Of a DNA stretch of 27,122 nt, positions 7,478 to 14,491 are shown in pieces. The stretch is from NCBI GenBank assembly GCA_041581135.1, contig JBFGCM010000052.1, forward strand, positions 1-27,122, in the 5' to 3' direction. Position numbers and translations under genes: made by a program. Every line of letters starts with the position of its first letter. Positions within the stretch are counted from its first letter, which is position 1. Source of the DNA: JBFGCM01 sp041581135. Its GTDB lineage: Bacteria > Actinomycetota > Acidimicrobiia > Spongiisociales > UBA5794. Under the pieces are notes generated by a model. That model searched no databases. It saw nothing but the letters and a program-made list of their open reading frames with translations, and was not told the DNA's origin.

Positions 7478-8653
7478 TCAGATCCGGCCAGGATCCGCTT
7501 CGTCGAGCTGCCGGCCCCTCGGCAGCCGCTTCTCGGGATCGAAGAACGGCAAGGCCACGATCACCCCGGTGAAGTCGCCTCGCACGGTCACCGTGCGACC
7601 TGTCCAGCCGCCGTCGATCGGCCCCCGGAACCGGACATAGCCGATCCCCTCTTCCAGCGTCGGGGACCACTCCCCCACGGTGGTGTGTCCGACCAGGGTC
7701 CCGTCGACGAACACGTCGTCGCCGACGGCCGGGACGCCTTCCTCACATCGCACGCCCCACAAGAGCTGGTCTTGCGGCGCGTCGAGAAGCGCTTCACGGC
7801 CGATGAAATCGGTGTTGTCGAAGTTCACGAACCGACCGAGTCCGGCCTCGAACGGTGTCATCGTGCGGTCGAAGTCGGTGAGGTTGTCCAGGATGCCGGC
7901 TTCGATGCGACGCGGTCCCATCGAGTCGCCGGCCGCCAACGTCATGCCGAACGGTTCACCGCAGGCCATCAAGTGATCCCACAGCGCCAGGTGATCCAAG
8001 CCTGCGTGACCGTAGATCTCGACTCCCAACTCCCCGGTCCAGCCGGAGTTCGACACCAAGACCTCCTGGCCTCCGAGGTCGAACATCCGGGCGGCGAAGT
8101 ATCCGAAGTCATCGGGGATGGGAGCGCCCGATGCGGATGCCAAAACCTCATGAGACTTCGGCCCCTGAATCTGCAGCACGCGGGAGCCCGGGTCCGTCAC
8201 CGCAACGTCCATGCCGACGCCGTGGGCCGCCATCCAGTTCTCGATGTCGCCATCTGCCTGTACGTACCAGAAGTGATCGGAGGCAAGCCGGATGAGCACG
8301 CCATCCATGAGGACGCCCCCGTCCGGGAAGCAGGCGAGACCGTACACCCCGCGCCCGTTGCGAATCGACGCAACCGGCCGCGTGAGCACGCGCTCCAGCA
8401 ACCGGACCGCGTCCGGGCCCTGGATCGAGATCGGTCGCTCCGGCACGTCATAGAGGGCCACCCCTCTGCGCAGCTTCCAATAGTCCTCGAGAGGATCGGT
8501 GCCGAGGGTGACGGGGTGGAGTCGGTTGGCGTAGAGGGCGTAGACCACCTCAGGCGAATGCCAGCGCTCGACGAACGGCGACTGCTCTCTGCGCTTCGCA
8601 CTCACTGGAAGGACGCCGTAGTGCGCGGCATGGCTGATCTGGCGGCCGCTCAC
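7478..8653 (-). CDS. GcvT/DmdA-like folate-dependent aminomethyl- or demethylase
   Basis: This 391-residue protein has the three-domain aminomethyltransferase fold: RRGVALYDVPERPISIQGPDAVRLLERV in two blocks near residue 65, VLQIQGPKSHEVLA near 160, SNSGWTGELGVEIYG near 200, and a C-terminal beta-barrel (VGHTTVGEWSPTLEEGIGYVRF). The family moves one-carbon units to tetrahydrofolate. GcvT works within the glycine cleavage complex; DmdA demethylates DMSP. No other glycine-cleavage genes are nearby, so a free-standing demethylase is more likely. The usual GG-x-x-DD catalytic segment reads GGVLMDG. GTG 8653 is chosen because AGGAGG lies 8 bases upstream; an ATG five bases further up opens only a two-codon frame. 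Substrate unknown. Confidence 0.85.
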   Translation of the reverse strand: MSGRQISHAAHYGVLPVSAKRREQSPFVERWHSPEVVYALYANRLHPVTLGTDPLEDYWKLRRGVALYDVPERPISIQGPDAVRLLERVLTRPVASIRNGRGVYGLACFPDGGVLMDGVLIRLASDHFWYVQADGDIENWMAAHGVGMDVAVTDPGSRVLQIQGPKSHEVLASASGAPIPDDFGYFAARMFDLGGQEVLVSNSGWTGELGVEIYGHAGLDHLALWDHLMACGEPFGMTLAAGDSMGPRRIEAGILDNLTDFDRTMTPFEAGLGRFVNFDNTDFIGREALLDAPQDQLLWGVRCEEGVPAVGDDVFVDGTLVGHTTVGEWSPTLEEGIGYVRFRGPIDGGWTGRTVTVRGDFTGVIVALPFFDPEKRLPRGRQLDEADPGRI

Positions 8654-8748
8654 GGCATGAGCCTCCTATGGGACGGGTGTCGGACGATCGAGGGAGCCTA
8701 CCCAGCCACAGCGGGCGAGGTCGCGGTGCGATGGGCCACAATGACCGG
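8650..8748. promoter_or_regulatory. Divergent start region, GcvT-like / amidase
   Basis: On the minus strand AGGAGG (8667-8662) serves GTG 8653, and a minimal ATG-CCG-TGA frame (8658-8650) overlaps that start codon. On the plus strand CACAAT (8737-8742) sits 6 bases before the amidase ATG at 8749, a -10 placement fitting leaderless transcription. Nothing else is recognised in the gap. Confidence 0.4.
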
Positions 8749-10179
8749 ATGACGGATCGTCTGGTACATACCGCAACCGCCGTCGAACTGGGTGAGATCT
8801 ACCGGGCGGGCGACCTGAGTCCGGTGGAGGCGACACAGGCGTTGCTCGAGCGCATCGACGAGGTCGATGCCACGGTGAATGCGTTCTGTCTGCTCGACGT
8901 CGACGAGACGCTGAGGCAGGCTGAGGCATCGGCAGCCCGATACCGCGCCGGTGCGCACCTGGGTCCCCTCGATGGCGTCCCCGTTGCGGTGAAGGACACG
9001 TTTCGAACTCGCGGTTGGCCGACTCGGCTCGGCTCCCGGCTCGTCGATCCAGATCAGCCGTGGCTCGACGACGCCCCGGCGGTGGCCAGGTTGCGTGAGG
9101 CCGGTGCCGTGCTCATGGGCAAGACGACGACACCCGAGTTCGGATGGAAGGGCATCACCGACAGCCCACTCTCGGGTGTCACCCGCAACCCGTGGAACCT
9201 CGGCATGACGCCGGGGGGATCGAGCGGTGGCAGTGCGGCGGCGCTCGCCGCCGGCATGGCACCATTGGCCCTGGGCACGGATGGCGGGGGCTCGATCCGG
9301 ATCCCCGGCGCCTTCAGCGGCGTAGTGGGCCTCAAGCCGACGTTCGGCAGGGTTCCCTACGCCCCGATGAGCCCGTTCGGCACCCTGAGCCACGCCGGAC
9401 CGATGGCGCGCACGATCGCCGATGCCCACCTGCTGTACGAGACCCTGGCGGTCCACGATCCCGCCGACTGGACGGCGTTGCCGACCGTGCCGGTCGCACC
9501 GCTCGGCGCCGGTGATCTGACCGGGCTCCGTGTGATGTGCAGCCTCACCCTGGGGTTCGCCGAGGTCGATCCTGAGGTGGCGGCAGCGGTCACCGGCGCC
9601 GCCGACACGTTCGAGGCCTTGGGAGCCTCGGTCGAGGCCGCCGACTCGGACATCGGCGATCCGACCGCCATCTGGGAGACTCTGTGGTACGCGGGGGCCG
9701 CCGCAGTGGTCGATCGGCTCGACCCGACCCGCCTCGACGAGGTCGATCCCGGTCTCGTCGAGATCGCCGCCGCCGGGCGTGAGTTGAGCGCCTTGCAGCA
9801 CGTGAAGGCTTTCCAGGACCGGGTCGAGGTGGCCGTGCGGCTCGGCGCGACGTTGTCCGACTACGACCTGCTGCTCACCCCCACCATGCCGATCCCTGCC
9901 TTCGAGGCGGGCGGGGAGGTGCCGCCCGGCTGGCCCCATCCGCGCTGGCAGAGCTGGTCACCGTTCACCCTGCCGTTCAATCTGTCCCAGCAGCCTGCGC
10001 TCACGGTGCCGTGCGGGGTGACGTCCCAGGGGCTCCCTATCGGGTTGCAGATCGTCGCCGGCACGCACCGCGACGACCTCGTGTTTAGGGCCGGCCACGC
10101 CTACGAGCAGACCCGGTCCGGCGGCGACGACATGTTCATGCGGCCGCGTCCGGATTCCGGCGACGTCGGCGGCACGTGA
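8749..10179 (+). CDS. Amidase-signature family hydrolase
   Basis: This 476-residue protein has the complete Ser-cisSer-Lys triad of the amidase signature family: Lys82 (GVPVAVKDTF), cis-Ser158 (TPGGSSGGSAAA) and nucleophile Ser182 (GTDGGGSIRIP), with the 24-residue Ser-Ser spacing seen in FAAH and GatA. It hydrolyses an amide bond to a carboxylic acid and ammonia or amine in the cytoplasm. It is not the GatA subunit of tRNA amidotransferase, since no gatB or gatC is near, and it lacks a signal peptide. ATG 8749 is preferred over an upstream in-frame ATG at 8668, because the family homology starts here and a -10-like CACAAT lies 6 bases before it. The substrate is unknown. Confidence 0.92.
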   Translation: MTDRLVHTATAVELGEIYRAGDLSPVEATQALLERIDEVDATVNAFCLLDVDETLRQAEASAARYRAGAHLGPLDGVPVAVKDTFRTRGWPTRLGSRLVDPDQPWLDDAPAVARLREAGAVLMGKTTTPEFGWKGITDSPLSGVTRNPWNLGMTPGGSSGGSAAALAAGMAPLALGTDGGGSIRIPGAFSGVVGLKPTFGRVPYAPMSPFGTLSHAGPMARTIADAHLLYETLAVHDPADWTALPTVPVAPLGAGDLTGLRVMCSLTLGFAEVDPEVAAAVTGAADTFEALGASVEAADSDIGDPTAIWETLWYAGAAAVVDRLDPTRLDEVDPGLVEIAAAGRELSALQHVKAFQDRVEVAVRLGATLSDYDLLLTPTMPIPAFEAGGEVPPGWPHPRWQSWSPFTLPFNLSQQPALTVPCGVTSQGLPIGLQIVAGTHRDDLVFRAGHAYEQTRSGGDDMFMRPRPDSGDVGGT

Positions 10180-10192
10180 CAGTGGACTCCTA

Positions 10193-10210
10193 GCGACCCG
10201 AAACGGTCGC
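10193..10210. terminator. Hairpin after amidase gene
   Basis: GCGACC (10193-10198) pairs with GGTCGC (10205-10210) around CGAAAC, 13 bases past the amidase stop. It is a plausible weak terminator or attenuator before the next same-strand gene; no T-run follows. Confidence 0.4.
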
Positions 10211-10286
10211 CTGGCCCTGGTCGCGCAGCATCGCTTCGGCCGACGATGGCGGGGTGCGCACCACGCAGCCAAGAGGGAGGGACCCA

Positions 10287-11312
10287 ATGAGTGACGTCAG
10301 GGCACCGCTGAAGAACCACCGCGTCGTGGCCACACGACCCGGGGGGCCCGGGGTGCTGCAGATCGTCGAAGAGGACGTGCCCGATCCGGCACCGGGCGAG
10401 GTCAGGCTGCACGTTCTGGCCGCAGGCGTCTCGGCGTTCGACAGGATGATCACCTCGGGCCGGTTTCCCGGCTTCCCGAAGATGCCGCTGACCCCCGGGG
10501 AGGACGTCGTCGGACTCGTCGAAGTGCTCGGCGAGGGCGTCAGCAACTTGTCGGTCGGCCAGCTGGTCGCCGGCGCCATGATCTTGAGAAGTCACGGCGG
10601 GTACTCCGAGTATGTCTGCATGCCGGCGACGGAGCTGGTTCCCGTGCCCGACGGCGTCGATCCGGCTGAAGCGGTGTGCGTGGTGATCAACTACCTGACC
10701 GCTCACATGGTGATGCACCGAGTCGCCAAGGTGCAGCCCGGCGAGCGCATCCTCGTCCACGGCGCCGCCGGTGGCGTCGGCTCCGCACTGCTCGACCTCG
10801 GCAAGCTGGTGGGGCTCGAGATGTACGGCACCGCGTCGCGGCACAACCACGAGATCGTGGCCTCGTATGGCGCCATCCCCATCGACTACCGCGCCGAAGA
10901 CTTCGTGGAGCGCATCCGCAAGGAAACCGGCGAAGGCGTCGACGTGGTGTTCGACCCCATCGGGGGTACCCGGCACATGTGGCGGTCGAATCGTGCCCTC
11001 CGCCGGGGTGGTCGTCTGGTGTGGTTCGGGATGGCGGCCACCGCCCGCCACGGATTGAAGGCGATCCCATTGACGCTGCTGACCCGCTTCGCCATGAAGC
11101 TCATCCCAGACGGCAAGAGCGCCCCGCCGGCGAAGGACTTGGGCAAGGAGAGGGACTGGTACCTCGCCACCCTCGGCGAGCTCTTGGGACTCTTGGCCGC
11201 CGACCAACTGCAGCCGGCGATCGCTGCTCGCATTCCGTTGCTGGAGGCGTCCCTCGCCCACGAGATGCTGGAACGTGGGGGCTACGCCGGCAAGATCGTC
11301 CTCGTGACGTAG
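10287..11312 (+). CDS. Zinc-independent MDR oxidoreductase
   Basis: This 341-residue MDR enzyme has the GroES-like part (RPGGPGVLQIVEEDVPDPAPG, then VLAAGVSAFDRMITSGRFPG and TPGEDVVGLVEVLGEGV) and the nucleotide-binding part (ILVHGAAGGVGSALLDLGKL, then VVFDPIGGTRH). No catalytic or structural zinc cysteine pattern is present, so it belongs with quinone oxidoreductase/enoyl reductase-like members using NADPH. The ATG at 10287 is preceded by GGGAGG at 10275-10280; a longer frame upstream from 10254 has no such site. It follows the amidase by 107 bases, so a shared transcript is possible. It is only distantly similar to the other MDR gene in this window, so a recent duplication is unlikely. Confidence 0.9.
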   Translation: MSDVRAPLKNHRVVATRPGGPGVLQIVEEDVPDPAPGEVRLHVLAAGVSAFDRMITSGRFPGFPKMPLTPGEDVVGLVEVLGEGVSNLSVGQLVAGAMILRSHGGYSEYVCMPATELVPVPDGVDPAEAVCVVINYLTAHMVMHRVAKVQPGERILVHGAAGGVGSALLDLGKLVGLEMYGTASRHNHEIVASYGAIPIDYRAEDFVERIRKETGEGVDVVFDPIGGTRHMWRSNRALRRGGRLVWFGMAATARHGLKAIPLTLLTRFAMKLIPDGKSAPPAKDLGKERDWYLATLGELLGLLAADQLQPAIAARIPLLEASLAHEMLERGGYAGKIVLVT

Positions 11313-11379
11313 TCGACACCGGGGCTGGTGAACAAACACCCTGGGGTGGGAACGGGGCTCGCCATCGAGCGACGCCTGG

Positions 11380-13344
11380 TCAGCCCGCGTGGTTCGCCGC
11401 CGGTATCCCGATGAAGATCGTCGTGCCGTCGCTGTCGCCGTCGGGATCGTGGTTGGCGGCGCCGTCGTAGGTGAGGGTGTCGTGCGCGACGCCGGTCACC
11501 TCCACGGTGACGCCGCCGCTGCGGTTCGAGATCCGCGTCGTGATCGAGCACTGGCCCGCTGCGTCCGTCGTGCACGATGCCGTCAGCGTGCGCCGACCGA
11601 CCGCGTAGCTGAACGACACCGTGGCACCTTCCACGACGCCCTCAGCCGTGTCGTGCACAGTGGCGGTGGCGACGCCCTCTAAGCGGCGGCCGCGCGGCTG
11701 AGTGACCCCATCGAGATCGCCAACGTGCATGTCGGCACCGACCTCACCCACATTCGTCGTCTCGGCTGACGAGTTGTTGGAGGGATCCGGATCGGGCTCG
11801 TTGCCGCTCACCGTGGCGGTATTCGTCATCATTCCCTCAGCAAGCGCCTTGACGGTGATGTCGATGGTGGCACTGCTGTTGGCGGCGAGTATGCCGAGCC
11901 GGCAAGTCACGGTGGTTCCCACCTTGGTGCACTCGCCCTGGCTCGGAGTGACCGACTGGAACTTGTCATCAGGCGGCAGCTCGTCGACGACCGCCACATC
12001 CAGGGCCTCGGTCGAGCTCGGATTCGTGACGGTCACCGTGTAGGTGACGGATTCGTTGACCGCCACCGGGTCCGGCACGTCCGACTGGGTCACGGACAGA
12101 TCGATCGAATCCGGCACCTCGTCGGTGAGCCGGTAGATGATCCCCGCCGCGTGATCCGCCACCCACACTGCGCCGGCCTCATCGTCGCCGAACGTGACGA
12201 CGGCGGCGTTGGTGTCGTCCACCAGCGCGTGCTGCCAGGTCTGGCCCTCGAAGACCAATCCCCAGAGACTCCCGGTGCAATAGTCGCCGTAGAAGTAGAT
12301 GCCGTCGAGAGCCGGCTGCGACGCGTTTCTCGCAACCAGTCCTCCGGTCACCGAACAGCCCTGCGAGTGGTCGTATTCGACGACCGGCAGCGTGAGGCCC
12401 GTCGGGTCACAGGCGGCCGCCTCGAAGCAGGAACCACCCTCCATGATCCGCCATCCGTAGTTCTCGCCCCCGCCGCTCGTCGCCGGCTGATGATCGATCT
12501 CCTCCCACTCGTCCTCGCCGACATCTCCGATGTAGAGGTCGCCACTGACACGATCGAAGGAGAAGCGCCACGGATTGCGCAACCCGAGCGCCCAGATCTC
12601 TTCTCGGTGGTCGGGAAGGCCCACGAACGGGTTCGATGAAGGGATCTCGTACGCGTCGGGCCCGCCGGCATCGACATCGAGGCGCAGGATCTTGCCAAGA
12701 AGGGTGTTCGGGTTCTGGGCGAGGTTTCCGGGGTCGCCTCCGTGGCTTCCGTCGCCCACACTCACGTACAGGTATCCGTCGATCGGGCTGAACGCCAGCT
12801 CGGCACCCGAGTGTCCCCCGGCCCCCGGGGTGGCCATCGGAATGGTGATGATGACCTCACGACTGGCCGGGTCGGCGACGCCGGGGGCGGCAGTCACGCC
12901 GTAGCGAGCCACCACCAGACTGCAGTCGTCATCCTCGTGGGCCACATAGAACTCACCGTTGACGGCGTAGGACGGCGAGAACGCGATGCTGAACAGGCCG
13001 GCGCACCCCACTGTGGTGGTCAGATCGAGGAAGGGCTCCGACTGCGGAACGCCCCCGGCCACGATCCGCACCAGGCCGCCCTGTTCCACCACGAACACCC
13101 GTCCTGAGCCGTCGCCGGCGTTCGCGATGTCGACGGGCTTGGTGAAGCCGGCGACGGGGTCGGCCAAGTAGATCTCGGGGAAACTGACCGTGGCGGCGAC
13201 CGAGGGAGTCGGGAGGGACGCACATGCGATCAGCGCTCCCGCCAAGACCCTGAACATCCGAACCCACGGCCGGGCGTGTCTGCCACGCCACTGCGTGGGA
13301 CTCACGATGCCGGGTTGACGCGGTGTCGACCAGAACATCGTCAT
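11380..13344 (-). CDS. Secreted sorbosone/glucose dehydrogenase-like propeller with DUF11 and Ig-like tail
   Basis: This is a 654-residue exported protein. A hydrophobic signal (FRVLAGALIACASLPTPSVAA, about residues 31-51) follows an unusually long basic N-region. Then comes a six-bladed propeller of the GSDH/PQQ sugar dehydrogenase type (about 55-415), with LYVSVGDGSHGGDPGN, the LGLRNPWRFSFD strand, DLYIGDVGEDEWEEID and ENYGWRIMEGG. A DUF11 repeat (about 425-535) ends in NEPDPDPSNNSSAET. Last is an Ig-like domain (about 540-654) with a SCTTDAAGQCS turn and NHDPDGDSDGT ending. The enzyme would oxidise a sugar or related alcohol outside the cell. The start at ATG 13344 is set by a strong promoter placing the transcript start there; GTG 13305 and ATG 13257 would give shorter signal peptides. 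Confidence 0.85.
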   Translation of the reverse strand: MTMFWSTPRQPGIVSPTQWRGRHARPWVRMFRVLAGALIACASLPTPSVAATVSFPEIYLADPVAGFTKPVDIANAGDGSGRVFVVEQGGLVRIVAGGVPQSEPFLDLTTTVGCAGLFSIAFSPSYAVNGEFYVAHEDDDCSLVVARYGVTAAPGVADPASREVIITIPMATPGAGGHSGAELAFSPIDGYLYVSVGDGSHGGDPGNLAQNPNTLLGKILRLDVDAGGPDAYEIPSSNPFVGLPDHREEIWALGLRNPWRFSFDRVSGDLYIGDVGEDEWEEIDHQPATSGGGENYGWRIMEGGSCFEAAACDPTGLTLPVVEYDHSQGCSVTGGLVARNASQPALDGIYFYGDYCTGSLWGLVFEGQTWQHALVDDTNAAVVTFGDDEAGAVWVADHAAGIIYRLTDEVPDSIDLSVTQSDVPDPVAVNESVTYTVTVTNPSSTEALDVAVVDELPPDDKFQSVTPSQGECTKVGTTVTCRLGILAANSSATIDITVKALAEGMMTNTATVSGNEPDPDPSNNSSAETTNVGEVGADMHVGDLDGVTQPRGRRLEGVATATVHDTAEGVVEGATVSFSYAVGRRTLTASCTTDAAGQCSITTRISNRSGGVTVEVTGVAHDTLTYDGAANHDPDGDSDGTTIFIGIPAANHAG

Positions 13345-13349
13345 CGCCA

Positions 13350-13377
13350 AACATAGGCCTCGAGGCACGATTGTCAA
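13350..13377 (-). promoter_or_regulatory. Consensus promoter TTGACA-N16-TATGTT
   Basis: On the minus strand a perfect -35 TTGACA (13377-13372) and a TATGTT -10 (13355-13350) are 16 bases apart. The ATG at 13344 begins 5 bases after the -10 box, with a second in-frame ATG at 13338. No Shine-Dalgarno is present, so translation is probably leaderless. It is the closest match to consensus that I see in the window. Confidence 0.75.
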
Positions 13378-13406
13378 TGGCGAAGATGGGAGCGGGTGCG
13401 ATCCGC

Positions 13407-13850
13407 TCAGGCCGATGGCGGGTACCTCAGCGGGGGCACCTCCACTGCCGGTACCGCCCCCTGGGCTCGGGCCGTCTCGTGCGACACGATCGTCTGTCCG
13501 AAAGGCGTGAGCGCGGCGCCGGCCAGCTTGAGGTGCGCCACAGCGAACGGGATCGTGATGATGAGGATGGCGTTGAAGAACGCAGCCACCAGATGCCCGA
13601 TCGCGAGCCAGATTCCGCCGAACACCAGCCAGATGATGTTGCCGATGGCGGCGATCCCCGGGCTGGCTCCCTGCCGAGGCACCATGACCCGGCCGAACGG
13701 CCAGAGCGAAAACGACGCCAGCTTGAACGCCTGCACGCCGAACGGGATCGTGATGATGAACACGAACGAGATGAGGCCGGCGATGGCGTAGATGAGCGCC
13801 ATCTCCAACCCCCCGAGGATCAGCCAAAGGAGATTGCCCACGACGCGCAT
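13407..13850 (-). CDS. yccF: YccF/DUF307 inner-membrane protein
   Basis: This 147-residue membrane protein has the two tandem YccF repeats: NLLWLILGGLEMAL with ITIPFGVQAFKLASF (about residues 6-47) and NIIWLVFGGIWLAI with ITIPFAVAHLKLAGA (about 70-115). The N-x-x-W and IPF-KLA motifs are the hallmarks of the family. Length matches E. coli YccF (148 residues). Function is not established. The ATG at 13850 has GGGAGG a few bases upstream and a TAGGTT -10 box at 13882-13877. Downstream on the same strand, 62 bases on, is the propeller gene, which has its own strong promoter. Confidence 0.92.
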   Translation of the reverse strand: MRVVGNLLWLILGGLEMALIYAIAGLISFVFIITIPFGVQAFKLASFSLWPFGRVMVPRQGASPGIAAIGNIIWLVFGGIWLAIGHLVAAFFNAILIITIPFAVAHLKLAGAALTPFGQTIVSHETARAQGAVPAVEVPPLRYPPSA

Positions 13851-13876
13851 TCGACCTCCCGACCGGGCTCACTACC

Positions 13877-13882
13877 AACCTA
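13877..13882 (-). promoter_or_regulatory. -10 box TAGGTT for yccF
   Basis: On the minus strand TAGGTT lies 26 bases upstream of the yccF ATG, giving a short leader that includes the GGGAGG ribosome site. No good -35 is seen. Confidence 0.4.
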
Positions 13883-13890
13883 CGCTCACC

Positions 13891-13911
13891 GACGGCCGGA
13901 ACCGGGCCGTC
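13891..13911. promoter_or_regulatory. Dyad between divergent promoters
   Basis: GACGGCC (13891-13897) and GGCCGTC (13905-13911) are perfect 7-base arms around GGAACCG. The dyad lies between the yccF -10 box and the -35 box of the rightward gene, a position where a bound protein could affect both. Regulatory role is inferred. Confidence 0.35.
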
Positions 13912-13915
13912 CCAG

Positions 13916-13945
13916 TTGAATCGGCCCGGCTCGGTCACCTAGCGT
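13916..13945 (+). promoter_or_regulatory. Promoter TTGAAT-N18-TAGCGT
   Basis: TTGAAT (13916-13921) and TAGCGT (13940-13945) are 18 bases apart and precede the DGPF-family ATG at 13978 by about 32 bases, leaving room for its AGGGAGG ribosome site. Confidence 0.55.
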
Positions 13946-13977
13946 TGATCGAGTACCCGAGCCCAAGGGAGGCACGA

Positions 13978-14307
13978 ATGGCGAGCTACATGGTGCTCTA
14001 CAGCGGCGGCATGGGCATGGAGATGGATCCCGAGAAGCGGGACCAGGTGATGGCGGAGTGGGGCGCCTGGTACGGGAAGATGGGAGCGGCGGTCAGCGAC
14101 GGCGGCGCTCCGTTCGGCGCCTCCAAGCACCTCAAGGGCAACGGCGTCGAAGACGGACCGCTCGGCGAGGCTCCCGCTACGGGCTACACCGTCATCACGG
14201 CCGATTCGCTCGATGCCGCCGCCAAGGCCTGCGAAGACCACCCCCACCTCAACCATGGCGGTCAGGTACAGGTCTTCGAGTGCATCGACATGAGCGGCGA
14301 GGGCTGA
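13978..14307 (+). CDS. DGPF/YCII-superfamily small protein
   Basis: This 109-residue protein has MASYMVLYSGGMGMEMDPEKRDQ at its N-terminus (in two parts: MASYMVLYSGG and MEMDPEKRDQ), then WGAWYGKMGAAVSDGGAPFG, TGYTVITADSLDAAAKACEDHP and a closing GGQVQVFECIDM strand. This is the pattern of YCII-related proteins (ferredoxin-like dimer, no established reaction), related to the DGPF proteins often found with sigma factors; none is near here. The ATG at 13978 has AGGGAGG upstream and a recognisable promoter. It is unlike the YCII gene at 5698 apart from the fold. Confidence 0.82.
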   Translation: MASYMVLYSGGMGMEMDPEKRDQVMAEWGAWYGKMGAAVSDGGAPFGASKHLKGNGVEDGPLGEAPATGYTVITADSLDAAAKACEDHPHLNHGGQVQVFECIDMSGEG

Positions 14308-14354
14308 GCCACCGCTCACCGCTCCTCCCCACCGCAACGCGCGGCCAGCATCAC

Positions 14355-14377
14355 GCGGCCCGGATCAGCGGGCCCGC
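14355..14377. terminator. GC hairpin after DGPF-family gene
   Basis: GCGGCCCG (14355-14362) pairs with CGGGCCCGC (14369-14377) with one bulged base, loop GATCAG, 48 bases past the stop. The remaining gap up to 14491 shows nothing else I recognise apart from a weak AGAGG upstream of the next start. Confidence 0.45.
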
Positions 14378-14491
14378 GCACTCGCAGACGCGCGTCCGCA
14401 ACAGCGTACGGAACCCGACCTCGCCTGCGGGCAATGATCCGCAAGCAGCGACACGCCCAGCCCGGGCCGGGAAGCAGAGGTCAACACCGCC

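Noticed and set aside
8698..9939. Minus-strand frame of about 413 codons opposite the amidase
   Set aside because: Antisense shadow of a gene with a complete catalytic triad; no motif of its own.
10101..11339. Minus-strand frame of about 412 codons opposite the second MDR gene
   Set aside because: It mirrors a well-recognised plus-strand enzyme and its translation is His/Asp/Gln-rich without any motif, the usual antisense shadow in GC-rich DNA.
11337..11348. CACCC-TG-GGGTG between convergent MDR and propeller genes as a terminator
   Set aside because: A 2-base loop is too tight for the full stem and only four pairs remain otherwise; too weak to list.
13345..13938. Open frame continuing upstream of the propeller gene to 13938, giving an 852-residue protein
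   Set aside because: This extension overlaps the recognisable yccF gene in another frame, has no family similarity, and the promoter at 13350-13377 lies inside it.
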